Shown: positions 19,870 to 31,679, numbered from the stretch's first letter. The stretch: DNA of 64,000 nt from Chytridium lagenaria (GCA_025449115.1 JAHLKC010000091.1:1-64000), one strand, 5' to 3'. The notes: generated by a model not told the origin, from the letters alone. Translations and numbers: made by a program.

Positions 19870-21755
19870 ATGGAGGACCCAAATGCGAATCATCAACCGT
19901 CGTGGGTCGCAAAGGCTTTGGCGGAAATACGGAACCTTTCTCAGATGTTAAAACCACTTACTATTTACACTTGCATATCAGTTGCAACTCTGTTCATAGT
20001 TAAGATCACACTTAGTTCGGTTGTGGTGGATCGAAACGACGGGATGCCATACAGTGACGAAACGAAGTCCTTTGGATTCTTTACCTTCTTGATGCCAAGG
20101 TAAGCCACGGTCACCCTATATCTGTTTTCTAGCAAGAAGCTTACTTCTTCTCTAGAATCGTTCTTGCCAATTTCTATGCTAAAAAAAAGCTATGGCTTAA
20201 CGCCCATCTCGATCATTTCTTTTTGGTCACCCCACTTGCTCTTTACGGTCCTCTCGTGTGGGCGTTGTCGAATATATCGTTCAAGGAGGCGGCTTTATAC
20301 GGTCTCTTTTTTTCGGCATCTATGGTACCCATCGTCCTGACCCCGCTAACATTCTGGGTGGATGGGGCCGGCCTGGTGAATAATATTAAACTTTGCCTTA
20401 TGCAATACGCGGTGTTTTGGTCGATTTTAGCGTTTAACATGTAAGATTGAAGGTCCTCACTGTCCTCACATGATACGAGAAATATTAAAATCCCTTCGGT
20501 TTTTGATTTCGTGATTTTAAAGGGCTATGAGTCTGGTTTTTCTTGCACTTTCAACAAGAGATATTGGTGGCACCTTAACAATAGTTTCAATGACTGAATC
20601 TGTGCTTCTTTTTGGTGTTGGGTGGGTTTCTTTGATACATACTTTACTTAAAAAGCTAGACTAACATATATTACAATATCAATCTATCTCAGATTTCCAT
20701 TAGTGCGCTTTCTTTCCATCCGAGCCTCACGAATAGGAATAAAACTTTATCAGTTCAAAATACCCACCAACGCGCAAGAAGAAAATATAATGAAGAAAGT
20801 TCTGGTTAGTTAAGACCTCTTCAAAGTTGCAAACTAACATCGCGCGGGTGGGCTGTTTTCAACAGTTCACATTCACAGCAAGGTAGCGTTGATAATTATA
20901 TCTCATTTTTTTCTGATACAACTTAGCCAGGAGATTTTCTGGAATACCCTTGCAAAGTTGCTGCTTCTGGAGATTCGAAATAACTCCACGTTTGCTGTCT
21001 CCGTGATCTGCTCCCACGCTTTTACGATTTTAACTCAGTTCATCTCAGCAGCAGCTTTTAAAAAGCAACAGCGGGATCGGAACGCAAAGACCTCACCCAT
21101 CGCGAGTCAGCAACAAAGTCAGCAAGTGGATAAAGTCGACAGAAAATCATCAAACGGCGAAATTTCACGGAATATATTGAGCATCAATATCAATGTTGAT
21201 ACAGAAGAACTTCCCCCTTATTTAACAATAGCGAAATCGCGTCTTTCTGGGCATGCACAATTAGCTTTAATTGGAAATGCACCCAATCCAAACTGCGAGC
21301 CTAATCTAGCCTCAACTGAGCCTTTATTTACCCCAATGTCAGAGGAAGCTATGTTTGCCTTCAGAAATCTTGCCTCCACCTTTGCAGAGTGGTGTGGCCG
21401 TATCTCTGCATTTTTTATCACTCTCCTATTGACCTCCTCTCCTCCTCAAGCTGCCTGGACTCAATGCAGGGAGAAACTCAGCTTCGAAACACACCTCAGC
21501 CGAGGTGCCGCAATGCTTTTTTTGAGCTTTACTGCTGATATGCTGATCTGGCTAATGGAACGACGAATTGTCGGTACGAAAATGAGCCTGGGAATTGCAG
21601 AGTTTCAGAAGACGAATGTGTCGGTATTGGTATACGCGCACATGGCGTTGATGGCATGCTCGCTTTGCGGAGTATTTATCATGGTTATGCCGGGTATGTT
21701 AGAAAATGGGAATACTTGCTTCAGACATGGGAGGCTACTATTGTCGCCGTCGTAG
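19870..21755 (+). CDS. Multi-pass membrane protein family, copy B (best preserved)
   Basis: This is the most intact copy. Exons read as 19870-20099, 20156-20440, 20523-20621, 20693-20804 and 20931-21755, all with GT-AG borders and consistent phase. The N-terminus (MEDPNANHQPSW) is followed by a hydrophobic segment and the family signature VVDRNDGMPYSDETKSFG. Four or five further hydrophobic segments follow, then EIFWNTLAKLLLLEIRNNST, a variable polar loop (about 100 residues) and three C-terminal hydrophobic segments after PMSEEAMFAF. The tail NGNTCFRHGR keeps the conserved CF..GR motif. The function is unknown; the layout (membrane helices, long polar loop, membrane helices) would fit a transporter or receptor-like protein, but no motif decides. 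Confidence 0.7.
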
Positions 21756-22175
21756 TTATCGCTCGCATATGCTCGTTGGAATGCGGGGTGTGTGAATTAT
21801 TGCCGCTTCGGACAAGCCTGTATGAGAAGTGAAAGCATGGGCAAACTTAAAGTTAGGAGATACTTTAGTCACTTTTAAACTAAGACTTTGATTATTTGCT
21901 GCTGACTTCAACCTCACTTTAAGACAGCATAAGAAGATGACCTTCCATATTCGGAAACAACTGTTATAAAATCGGATTAAGGCCGTGACAGTAAGTTAAG
22001 TCTCGTGCTTTTAACATTTACCAAGTAAACCGTCTCAAAGAATTATAGCTGCTAATTTTCGGCGCAGTAGCTCACTTCTTCTCAATGAGCACAAATTTCT
22101 CATATGAGAGCTGAGGGTGCAGATCGTCGTTGACATGGATACGTGGGGCTATCAGCGAGATGAGGTGTGACTGTG
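21756..22175. other. Spacer between copies B and C
   Basis: About 420 bp with no gene-like frame. It should hold the 3' end of copy B and the promoter of copy C; no specific element is recognised. Confidence 0.4.
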
Positions 22176-22930
22176 ATGATACAACTGGTCTTTACTTATG
22201 CCATTATTTCGACGGTATCTCTTCTGGGTATCAAGTACATTCTCGCTACTGTTGTTATCGATCCGATGGAGGGGATACCGTATACTGACGACACTAAAGC
22301 TTTCGGTTTATTCGTGTTTTTGACACTGAGGTAAGGTTTTCTCCTTTTTAATATTCTAACATCGGCATTCTCGGACTGTGATCGTCAGTCTGTATTCCAA
22401 GAAGACATTCTGGTTCAACATAGTGATAGATAACCTGATTATTGTTCGCCTATAGCTGCATTTGGACCTATAATTTGGTCGCTGACAAAGATATCTTTTG
22501 TTAATGCGACTTATAAGCTGTGTCTCGCAGCATCGATCACGCCCGGCTCATTAAAGTCCACTCATTTTCTGGGACGAAAACTGAGCTTTACCAAATTCCT
22601 CTGCCTTTGATCTATTCAAGAGCGGTTTACTGGCTGGTAGTCATTTGTAACCTGTATGTTTCGTGAATATGTCGACCTAATGTCCTAAACCATCCTTCAG
22701 GCTGTCAGTCTCATTTTTCAAGCCGTGGGGCTATAAGAAAGCAGTATGGCAGAAGCTGGAGTCTTTACTTGCCACGTGCTTTCTTTTGTATTTAAGCAAG
22801 TATGTATATAAACCCCGTAAAATTATATGCTTTGGGAAAACGAGATAATATGTATAGTAACCTTCTCTTTTCAAGCGAAGTAGGTACTGGCTCTATTGGG
22901 TATTCTGGAGAGCCGATGATTTAAAGCGAT
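22176..22930 (+). pseudogene. Membrane protein family, copy C, N-terminal half only
   Basis: Exon 1 (22176-22330) is well kept and reads MIQLVFTYAIIS..., then VVIDPMEGIPYTDDTKAFG, the family signature, followed by a donor GTAAGG. Exon 2 after the acceptor at about 22388 starts SLYSKKTFWFN but soon runs into stops. Later pieces (IPLPLIYSRAVYWLVV then a GTATGT donor; LSVSFFKPWGYKKAV) still match the middle of the family. The C-terminal half with the GRRxW end is missing before copy D begins on the other strand. It is most likely a truncated pseudogene. Confidence 0.55.
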
Positions 22931-23088
22931 GAGGAGAAATTGGTTGTGAATGCATTGTCGTCACCATTGGCGGGAACATTATTTAGATAAGGGATGATAC
23001 CAGTTGTTTATAAATATATTGTAAATGTATAGCGATGAGTATTTGTATGCGGCTGAAACAAACCGACATTTTTCCAGGCTTCCTAACA

Positions 23089-25606
23089 CTAACGCCATGG
23101 CCGCCTCCCCTGCAAATACTCTGGATTCACTTCAAAAACCCCCGTATCTGCAAACACCACAAACCCTACAACACACAACCCAATCGCAATCACATAAACA
23201 TATCCCATATCCCACTCTAGCCTAGCCTCCCTAAACCTCGTTAAACAGCAATCCCATTCAACACCCAGTATCCTTCCTTCCGCCCACAGACATATTACGT
23301 CAAATGACAGCCCTAATAGTGGCGAAACGATGAGCTTTAAAATCCAAATTGGGAATGGGACGGTGTGGTAGTATGTCGTGAAGGTGGAGGATTTGGGGGT
23401 GGTTATGTATAGGAGGATGATGGAGAGGGCGATATAACGGGAAGCGTTGTCGGCTATTATTGAACCTAAACGGAGGAAACCATGGAGAGTGCGGGCATCG
23501 ATAGGAGTGAAGTGGTCGAAGGATAAGGTGACAAGGGAGGTAAGAGAGTCATCTTTGATGGTAGTGACTTTATCGAGTGTCGGGTAGACTTTATCTTTTT
23601 CTATAAGGAGAGGGGTAGGTTTAGGAGTATCGGAGTCGAGAAGCGGCAAAGGGTTGGAGTCGTCGGTGATATCTTTACAAATGAAGCTGGTTATTAATAC
23701 ACACTTCAAAAAGTCATGATTATAATGCTTACTGTGCTCATCCAATGGAGCTACCCTTCTCTCAATCTTGAAGGATGCAGAGGTTTTTAAATGCGCTGAA
23801 TTGTTACTCTTGATCTCCTCTCCGACACCACTTGCACCTTTAAAAGTCGCAGACACTCGTAAAGGCGGTAGCATATCCCTCTCCAGCTCCCTCCCTCTTC
23901 TTAAAGTTTCAGAGGCTGGTGAATGCGGTATATATCCACTCTCAAGCTCTCCTGTAACAGCAAGTTCGCCTTTTAAAGTCGCAGACACCCGTATAGGCGG
24001 TGATACGTTATTCTCCATCTCCAGTTTTGACGGTGGTGAATTCTCACAAACTCTTACACTGCTCGTCTTAAAAGCTTCAACTCCCACGCTCCTATAAGAC
24101 TTTAAAGTGTTCTTCCGCCCTCCATAACTCCCAAACGCGACTTCCTTTGTATTAATGACAGAATCCGGGTCAACGAATGCAGCGGCGAGTTTTGCGTCAA
24201 CGTCCGTCATGGTCATTTTGATGGTTTTTTGTTGTTGAACAGTTTTAGGGAGTTGTGATGGTAAATGTTGGATAGGTTGAGATGAGCGAATGGATTGAGG
24301 ATGGAGGATGGCTTGGGATGATGGGACGCGGAGGTTTCTGGAAAGGGTGTATGCGGCTGTGAGTCTTTGGATTAGGGTTGCGAGGTAGGTTCCGAGAAGG
24401 AGAGGAAGTAGATTTCGAGGGAAGGAGAACGGAAGACCATCAGATAACCGACGGTATTCCAGCTGACTTCGTGGCTGTGAGAAAGTAGGGTACTTAGAAA
24501 AAACATGATGGAGATAAGACTAACCTGACGAAAAACAAAAACTTTTAAAAGTGCGCGTGAGTATAGTAAAAAAAAGGTTTAATGTGAAGGATCAGCAAGA
24601 AGGAAAAAAAAAAAAAAAAAAAAATCGGATGATAATTTACCTTCAACTTTATAACTACAGTCCCTCTACCTCGTTTTAGGAGGGGAGTCTTCCACACCAT
24701 CACCATAAGTCTCGCTAACCCAACTCCCAAATACCGCATAATGGGATACCTAAAAGTTTGTATCAACAATAAATCTTTCAAGGAAGGAGACCCCACATCA
24801 CGCTCAACAAAATAACAGTCCACGCCTTTTGTAACGCCGCGTCCTCTTCCCAAGACCCATTTAAATACATCAGAGCACGGCGATTCGACATCGTCAAGCA
24901 ATACACACATGCGGAGCTTACTGTTGTTAGATAAGCGAGAAAAGAAAAAAAAACAAAGACACGGTAACTTACAAATGCACAATCTTGGATAAAGTATAAC
25001 CCATAAAATTCACCAAACTCGCGCGGAGATTCTTTTTGACGGTTTGGAGGTGAGTGGAGATGACGAGACAGTTGTCGAGGTATCCCATACCCAAAAAACC
25101 TGGGATAAATGCACGGAGAATGTAGTTTATGGGGTTAAACCCTGTTCCGGCGGGATTGGATGTGTATGTAGGGTCTGTAGAATAGATCCAAAGGAAACAG
25201 AATGGCGTAGCTTGTTACGGTGGGAATTAAATAGTCAAGGTAGGGGTGGAAGAGCCATCTGGTTTTACAAAAAACCGCTATGCCAAAGGTCCTGGAGGGA
25301 GTTTTGGGGAGTGCTGTTAGACAAGAACAAGGTTGTAGAAATCAAGGTTGAAATCGCTGGTAACAAATATATTGATGGTTCTGAACAGCAGTACCTTATT
25401 CCCGAATAGACGATTAACCCAAACACCAACACATCATCCTTGTAAGGCTTCCCAGATATCGAGTCGATACACACGGCTTCGAAAATGAATTTAAGCACTA
25501 CATGGAGTAGCGTGCAAACCAGGCTGATGATGACGATGGGGTTTGAATGGCGAAGAGGCATAATGTTGATGGGGTGAGTTTGGACAGTATGCGCCAGTTT
25601 AAACAT
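23089..25606 (-). CDS. Multi-pass membrane protein family, copy D (inverted)
   Basis: This is the same family on the opposite strand. N-terminal exon: MPLRHSNPIVII... with CIDSISGKPYKDDVLVFG, matching the family signature (25606-25430). Middle exons: IPTVTSYAILFPLDLFY and NCLVISTHLQTVKKNLRASL (25230-24975), then a frame at 24545-24900 with FRYPIMRYLGVGLARL. The last exon runs from about 24470 (HEVSWNTVGYLMV, like EIFWNTLAKLLLL) to the stop at 23089 and includes a long polar loop with near-repeated SPPIRVSATLKG / LPPLRVSATFKG units. The end GVFEVNPEYLQGRRPWR matches the conserved PGxF...GRRxW tail. One frame change lies near 25185. A poly-A run at 24606-24624 falls in an intron. Confidence 0.6.
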
Positions 25607-25749
25607 AGAGGCTAAGGGCTGTAAAGAGTGGATTAAGATATAATAATATTGGCCTGATCCCACATTGTACAGATCAAGGCTGTTGCGCTGGAGAAAGAAA
25701 GCGTATCTGGTGTTGCACCTTTGGGATTGACGGCTGGAGATCAACGTAA

Positions 25750-26549
25750 AAGATTATTCAGAAAGGGCAAGTTCCGTCGTGTTCTTGTCCTTAGAGATCG
25801 TGATGCCGCCAGGTTTGATGTGAGGGCATCAAAGTGTTGAAGTGGGCTCTAGCATTGGTACATACATATCTATAAAAACCGGTTTACTGCCCTCACGAGC
25901 TCACGACTAGTGTCTTTCGTTCTATTTGCGCCTCAACATTTTTTCTTTTTCTTTCCCGAAGATGAGCTCCACGCGGGCCTCTAATTCAAAACCCGTGGTG
26001 GGCGGTGGGTGATGGTGAGGTGGGAATGGATGAAGGACGTCGGTAAACATCTCGATTATTCGTAACGATGGCTGTCCTTCACCCAGTCCCCTATTAATCA
26101 ACCTTGTGAAAAAGACTCCCTGTGCCAAAAGGAATCAGCAGAGGACGACGATGAGTGCTGCATGGACAGTAGTTGCTGACAATGCATCTCTTGTCCTTCA
26201 GAGTCCAACCACAACCTGCACAACAAACAAATTCAACATTCAACCCCTTAATTTTCTGGACGCAGTGATGGCTTCCAATGAAACAAGTGTAAGCGACCTG
26301 AGTTTTATTGAGCCCATCTTGGACGCATGCCTAAGCAGCCGCCGGAATCGTGGTATTGCCATCTCGCTACTGAAAGTCCATTATAAACATACATCTCCAG
26401 AATCACAAATGCAAGCTCGGATTAATACCATGCTTGATGTTCCTTACATTGTGCACTGTCCCCAGTGCGCTAAAAAGGCGTAAACACAAACAAAAACAAC
26501 CTCACATGGTCAGTCAAAAGGACACTCTATATTTACACGATTAAATATC
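25750..26549. other. Intergenic stretch with one weak reading frame
   Basis: This is the upstream region of copy D on the left and the 3' side of the WSC-like gene on the right. A plus-strand frame at 26106-26483 (125 residues, ending PYIVHCPQCAKKA) is open but has no recognised domain and no clear splice or start context. It may be chance or a small unassigned gene. Confidence 0.3.
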
Positions 26550-27609
26550 TCATCTCGAGTACACTGGCGGCGCATCGTCCACCCCTTTCTCCCCACGCTC
26601 AACCTTTTCCGTAGGAAACACCGTCATCTGTGGATCAAAATCACCATCCTCCTTCCCATCACCCTCCAACTTGGTATCATCGTGAATCGCGGTATCCGCA
26701 TGCCAAGCGTAAGATGATACAAACGTTCGTGAAGTTTGGCCGCGCTCCATGGGGACGGGTTGGGGTGAAGGTATATGCGGGGTAATGGGGATGGATAATG
26801 TTGGGGGTGGGGTTGGTTTATGTTCAGATACATGTTTGCGAAGGGATCGATGGCGATAAAGGAGGAGAAGGGAGATGCAATAACGGCGGTGAGGACGGCG
26901 CTTATCCCGCCTGCTAATATGGCTACATTTGGGGAAGAAGACGGGGATGATGGGATGGGGAGACTTGATGTTAAGGGTTGTGGTGAGGTGGTCGTAAGGA
27001 AGGTAGAGTTGGAGATGGGGAGGGTGAGAAATATGGTTGATGCCGGTGGGGGTTAAGGGTACGAGCAGTGACGGAGCCGTCAGTTCCTGTGATAATTGTA
27101 GTTGTGGCGAGAGGTGCGATAGCGTCGGGGAGAGTAGAATCGGTGGCGGATGGGGTTATAACATTTTCGGTGGTAAACCCAGGTTCGACAGAAACAGGTG
27201 AGCTTACGATGGGTGCAGGGGAAGGCGGTGGAGGGGAAGGCGGTGGAGGGGAAGGGGGTGGTGGGTCATTGACAGGAAATGGTTGGAATATAGCGCTATA
27301 CAGTACGATGCTTTTCATATCGGTTGTTCTAGGTGGAACGGGCCCGACAAACCCTCCACAGCGATAACTTGAATCATCTGGGCATGGTGTGCAATAGGAA
27401 GGGTCTTGACCGAATAGAATGACACGATCGACTTGGAAGCAATAACAGGCCGGGGAAGGATCGGTGCGAGAGATGGCAGTGATGCCGGCTTGGTAGGAGG
27501 CTGTGGGGTTGATGGTGGGGTTAGCGCAGTAGTTTATGCAGGCCCTGATGGAGGTGATGGTGGTGGAGTCGGGGAGGATGGAGGACAGAATGAGGTTGCA
27601 TTCTGACAT
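26550..27609 (-). CDS. WSC-type cell-wall sensor-like protein, frameshifted
   Basis: The N-terminal part has a WSC-like cysteine pattern: ECNLIL, then CINYCANPT, an ACYCFQ and CTPCPD...YRCGG, ending DMKSIVLYSA. A proline-rich wall-spanning part with PPPPSPPPPSPPPPSP follows, then a Thr/Ser region. A probable membrane helix (NVAILAGGISAVLTAVI), a basic cytosolic stretch and a polar tail ending DDAPPVYSR complete the protein. These parts lie in three frames, with changes near 27000 and 26850, both in C-rich runs. The signal peptide and first residues are not resolved upstream of 27609. WSC proteins sense wall stress at the plasma membrane and act through Rho1 and the MAP-kinase pathway in yeasts. 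Confidence 0.6.
27180..27255. repeat. Tandem repeat encoding Pro/Ser units in the WSC-like gene
   Basis: GGGGAAGGCGGTGGA is repeated about three times and encodes PPPPS units on the minus strand. Copy number is likely to vary between strains. Confidence 0.7.
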
Positions 27610-27769
27610 AGGGAAAGAGCTCCAGGTTGTGTGTTGTGTGTTGTGATGTAAAAGAAGGGTGGAGACGGAGATAAACAGGGATCAATGAAGGTCCCCAAAG
27701 TATATGGAATGGTGGTTGGCTGTTGTAAAAACAGGGGGTTGAGTGAGTAGGAAAGTGAGTGAGTGTGTA

Positions 27770-27860
27770 TGCGTTTGTGTGTGTGTGTGTGTGGAAGGGT
27801 GCCGATGGAGGCGCAAGGTGTGGTGTGTGTGGAAGGGTGCCGATGGAGACGCAAGATGGA
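27770..27860. repeat. GT microsatellite and duplicated ~30-bp unit
   Basis: A (GT)n run is followed by two copies of GGAAGGGTGCCGATGGAG plus CGCAAG, separated by a shorter GT run. It lies upstream of the WSC-like gene. Confidence 0.7.
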
Positions 27861-27936
27861 GGTGGCTGTTGCTCTATAGTAAAAATACAAGGTAAAACAA
27901 AAAAAAAAAATGAAAACGGCTGAATAGTATAAATGC

Positions 27937-28109
27937 AAGTATATACTCACTTGAGTAGTATATACCCAACCCAACGCAATAATATTATTATGCTGTAGTA
28001 CAATTGTAATTAATTAACAAGCAACTTTATCTTAAACCCAAAGTATATACTCTGCTTTAGTAGTATATACCCAACCTAACTCAATAATACAGTGTTGCTG
28101 TAGTACAAT
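27937..28109. repeat. Two ~68-bp direct repeats in the intergenic spacer
   Basis: Copies at 27937-28004 and 28041-28109 share AAGTATATACTC, AGTAGTATATACCCAACC, CAATAATA and GCTGTAGTACAAT in the same order and spacing. Each copy also contains an inverted GTATATAC pair. They lie between the WSC-like gene and the C2H2 gene in AT-rich DNA. Confidence 0.75.
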
Positions 28110-28284
28110 ATTTAATGAATTAAATAATTAATTACTAATTAACTTTATAATATTTCTTATGTATATATTTTATTAGATAAAAAATGTTGTTGGAATTTGT
28201 TTGTATGGGCGACAGACAGATATGCCTTTTCAATAATAATAATATTTTTAGGTAATAAGAATTGAACAATTTATATCCACAACT

Positions 28285-29429
28285 TCACTCCTTCCCATGT
28301 CCCTTTCTCTTGCAGTGTCTCTCTAGCTCATAGGGTCTCAAGTACCCTCTCCCACAATCATCACACACATGCTTTCTAGCACGCTCAGGCATGTGTGTCC
28401 TTAAATGCGTCTGCACGTTGAACCGTCTCTTTGCAGAAAGGTCACAACCATCAAATGGGCACTTGTATATACGCCCTTCACCGTTGGGGAGGTCAACATC
28501 TATGATGCGGTCGGCCATGGTGCGAGTCCAATCGCTTTCAGAAAGGTTGATGCAGGGAGGGGAGGGAGGAGAGGCTGGAGGGGAGGTGGATTTGCGGGTA
28601 CGACGCATAGTGGGTGTGAAGGTGGAGGAGGCGGCAGAGACGGTGGAGATGCGAGGTCTTTTGGAGGTAGGGGGTTTGGAGATGGTGGTTGTTGAAGGGG
28701 CTGAAAGATTGATGGAGGGGGTGGATGGAGAGGTGGTGGAGGGGACGACTGTGGGTGGTGCTGTGGTGATTGTGGGGGTAGTGGATATGGGTAATGGTTG
28801 GTTCATACAGGCAATGGCAGAGAGAAGTTGAAATTCCGAAAGGCTCATTTCAACCTTGGGTTCAAACGATGCATCAGAGGCCGAGGCTGCTGCTGCTGCT
28901 GCCGCAAGATGAAGGTTTTGGTAGAGAGATCTAGGGATAGAGATGTGTTGGAAGGATGCATTTTGGGTGGGGAATGAGTGTTGAAGTGAAGGAGTTCTGA
29001 GATGGCGTCAAAGGTGGCTGCGGATGGCGCCGGTGCTGCTATTGAGGACATGGGCATGACGAGTTGCGGAAATGTGGCGGGAGCGATGAGAGGGGTGGAG
29101 CAAGGGTGGAGGTGAGTAAAGTCATTGTCGTCATCGTCACCCATGATGTCAAAGTCACCACCCATCCCGCTGATCATGGGCGACTTTGAGGGAAAGCAGC
29201 GAAGGTTTGGGGTGCTTTCGGGTGATGGGAAGGAGCAAGCGGCGTTGAAGGTGGTGGGAGGTGCAGAGACCTGGGTCTTGGAGGTGGTGGTGAGGTTGCG
29301 AGAGAGAGAGCGGGATTTTGTTGCTGAGTGTTGGTTTTCTGTGAGAAAGTGGTCGTCGTCATCGGCAAACGTAAAATTGAGCATAGCATCAATCTCAGAG
29401 CCGGTAAAGGAGTGCGTGCGGGTGTTCAT
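28285..29429 (-). CDS. C2H2 zinc-finger transcription factor
   Basis: The C-terminus carries two C2H2 fingers: KCPFDGCDLSAKRRFNVQTH with RTH, and HVCDDCGRGYLRPYELERHC, ending KGHGKE. Ahead of them lie a Pro/Thr/Ser-rich part and, in another frame, an N-terminal half with acidic clusters (FADDDD, MGDDDDNDF) typical of activation regions. The likely start is the ATG at 29429 (MNTRTHSFTGSEIDAM). The two halves meet in a CTG/GCT trinucleotide run near 28887-28903, where one reads QQQQQ and the other AAAAAA, so a repeat-length change or a 1-nt error splits the frame. The product would be a nuclear DNA-binding regulator; the target is unknown. Confidence 0.7.
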
Positions 29430-29666
29430 GTGAGGGTGGGATGTAGAATGACGGAGTGTTGATGGATGGAGTGCAGTGTTTTTCTTAATTACAGAGATGG
29501 AGTTGTGGATTGCTTTAAAGTATTTAGAACTGCGGGGGGTTGGGTGGATATGGGCATCCACACCACGTAGTAGGTATTTATGCAGAATCGATAATAATAA
29601 TGGTGAAGGCTTGTTTTCAAGTTGTGCCTTTTCTTGTAACACGTTATGGTATGGGAGTTGATCCAA

Positions 29667-30245
29667 AAAAATATTTTTAATGATTGATTATTTTAAAGGC
29701 AGAGGTGGTGGTGGTGGTGCAGTAAAGAAAGAGTGTTGACGGAGGATGTATGTATGTATGCGTTGTGACAGAGTGAGTTGTTATAGTGATGATGATGGTG
29801 GTGATGATGTCTCTGGCGATGACACGAGAGAACAAGAGAATGAATGTTGGTTGATTGTATTTTAACTATTATAGCGGGTTTGGGGTAGGCACAGTTTCGT
29901 GTGGGAAGAGTAATTAACAATGTGAATCAATATTTAATCTTGAGACGATGAGGGGAATGAGAGGGGAAAGACCCTCGGTATTTATAGGCAAAGTTGAAAA
30001 AAAAAAATTTAAAAAAACTTTGGCACAGTCAAGTGTAACTCTCTTTTAGACACCGACAACCCAGTATTGTCATTGTAACAAGGAAGAGACTCGGATCAAA
30101 TGTTAAATGACAATTTCATATTCACAAACAAGTGACAACTTCTTATTGGTGAGGTATCCCATTTTAATTTGATGATGATTCTTTTGTTTGTTTATTCATT
30201 TATTGGAAATTGTCAGGGTACTCATTAATTAAATATGAAATGACG
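29667..30245. other. Upstream region of the C2H2 gene, no coding signal
   Basis: It is rich in simple repeats (GGTGGTGGTGGTG, GTATGTATGTAT, GATGATGATGG). On the minus strand CTATAAATACC near 29975-29985 is a TATA-like box that could serve the zinc-finger gene. Otherwise nothing is seen. Confidence 0.4.
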
Positions 30246-30247
30246 AT

Positions 30248-31000
30248 ATGCTCTACATCTATGTTTTGAAATCAAAGATAAAGTGGATTGACGGCCACTG
30301 TACAATGGGGGCTTGGACATATTGTAGCTCTCTCAGAAACATTGCTCAAGTCTTTGTCTTTAAGCATCTGCTCCAACTTACATATGGCACTCCCGCCGTC
30401 AAAACTCGCATAGAGTATGGCATAATGAAGACTGGCAAGTTAGGCAAAGCTACCAGTTTCTTAACGAGGCCATGAGCACCAGGATTAATTATTGACTGCT
30501 CCATGTTGGTGATGACCATACGGGAGTCATATGCATTTGGCCGGCTAGGGACTTAGAGGAGTGTCTGGACGAGATTATCGAGATCGTCTTACACCAAATG
30601 ATAGATATGGTGGCTTATTGCGCATAGAATGAAGCAGGGACCGATGCTGATGAGCGTGAGGAGATTCAAGGCGATGGGAGTTTCGAAGACTTTAGGTCTT
30701 TGATGTTTTGTTGTCGCTGGCTAACGATGTAGAGGAGCTTGATCCTGAAAGACCACTTACGAAAACTGGATGAGGAGTTTGATTTTCATTATCATTTCTG
30801 CGAAAAGAAATGGGTACTCTCAAATGAGCCTGACTTTTGTGCGGGTGAATTTCGAGGGGGAGAACGAGATGATGTCTAATTGCATCTTGAATGTAAGATA
30901 GATTATTGTGATGCAGGAATGGCTTTAGTTAGTATTTCCGATTGGTTTTGAGAAAAGACCTTGATGTACCTGAGCAGCTTCTTCGGCGTCCATTATGCTA
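30248..31000 (+). pseudogene. Possible decayed protein-coding gene, unassigned
   Basis: Pieces in shifting frames read like protein: KHLLQLTYGTPAVKTRIEYG, RINYWLLHVGDDHTGVICIW, DLEECLDEIIEIVLHQMIDM, and DEEFDFHYHFCEKKW. They occur in consistent order with stops between them. No family is recognised. It may be an old gene fragment or transposon piece; chance open frames cannot be excluded. Confidence 0.25.
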
Positions 31001-31425
31001 TTTGATGGTCGCCTTCTTGAATATTTACGCGTTTGAGAATATCTGCTGAAATATTTGAGCCCCAAGGTGGATTTTTTTATAAAAACCGGTAATACAAAAA
31101 TTATTGAAAGTGATACAAGCGTCTTTAGGGAATTTCCGCCAAAAGTGCTGAAATACTGAAAATTTGACGTTGGAGATATGCTCAATCAGCTGCTTGGTTT
31201 TGATTATTTTGACTGACAAGGCCCCAATTCTTGTTTTGGGGTTTGATGGAGCTACCACCAGCCAATGACGGCGTTGAAGGCGTTACGCGTTCCAACCCCA
31301 AACTATGGAGTAGCAGGAAAATGTCGGCTCAAAAAACTCCAGAAAAGTAAAATATCCTTGCATGCTGAACGTCAAGGGCAAAGCTCTTACGCCATCCGCA
31401 GGGAGACATTTCCGATGACTGCAAG

Positions 31426-31433
31426 TATAAAAG
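31426..31433 (+). promoter_or_regulatory. TATA-like box upstream of metE
   Basis: TATAAAAG lies about 250 bp before the methionine synthase ATG. A second TATA-like site, TATATAAAG, is at 31537. Either could set the transcription start. Confidence 0.35.
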
Positions 31434-31679
31434 CTGGACGCGTTTCGCCACTTTCCCCCTCTCATTCCATACAAAGAACACCAATTCTTTGACATTTAGC
31501 TTAACCTCCCATCTTTCTCGCAGTAAAATCAGAAGGTATATAAAGATATGGATAAACAACCCTTCCGCCCCCTTCCATTCCACCCCATGCCCTCGTCTGC
31601 TCTATGGCGCAAAGCCTCATACCTCTTTTGCATTCCTAAACTAATATTTTCCAACCTGCCCTACCAGTCTCAAAGCACC

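Noticed and set aside
23768..24097. Plus-strand frame opposite copy D
   Set aside because: It lies within the polar loop of the minus-strand gene, whose C-terminal family motif fixes the coding strand.
29693..29920. Minus-strand frame with long His tracts upstream of the C2H2 gene
   Set aside because: It is made of GGTGGTG/GATGATG microsatellites in a promoter region and has no non-repetitive protein part.
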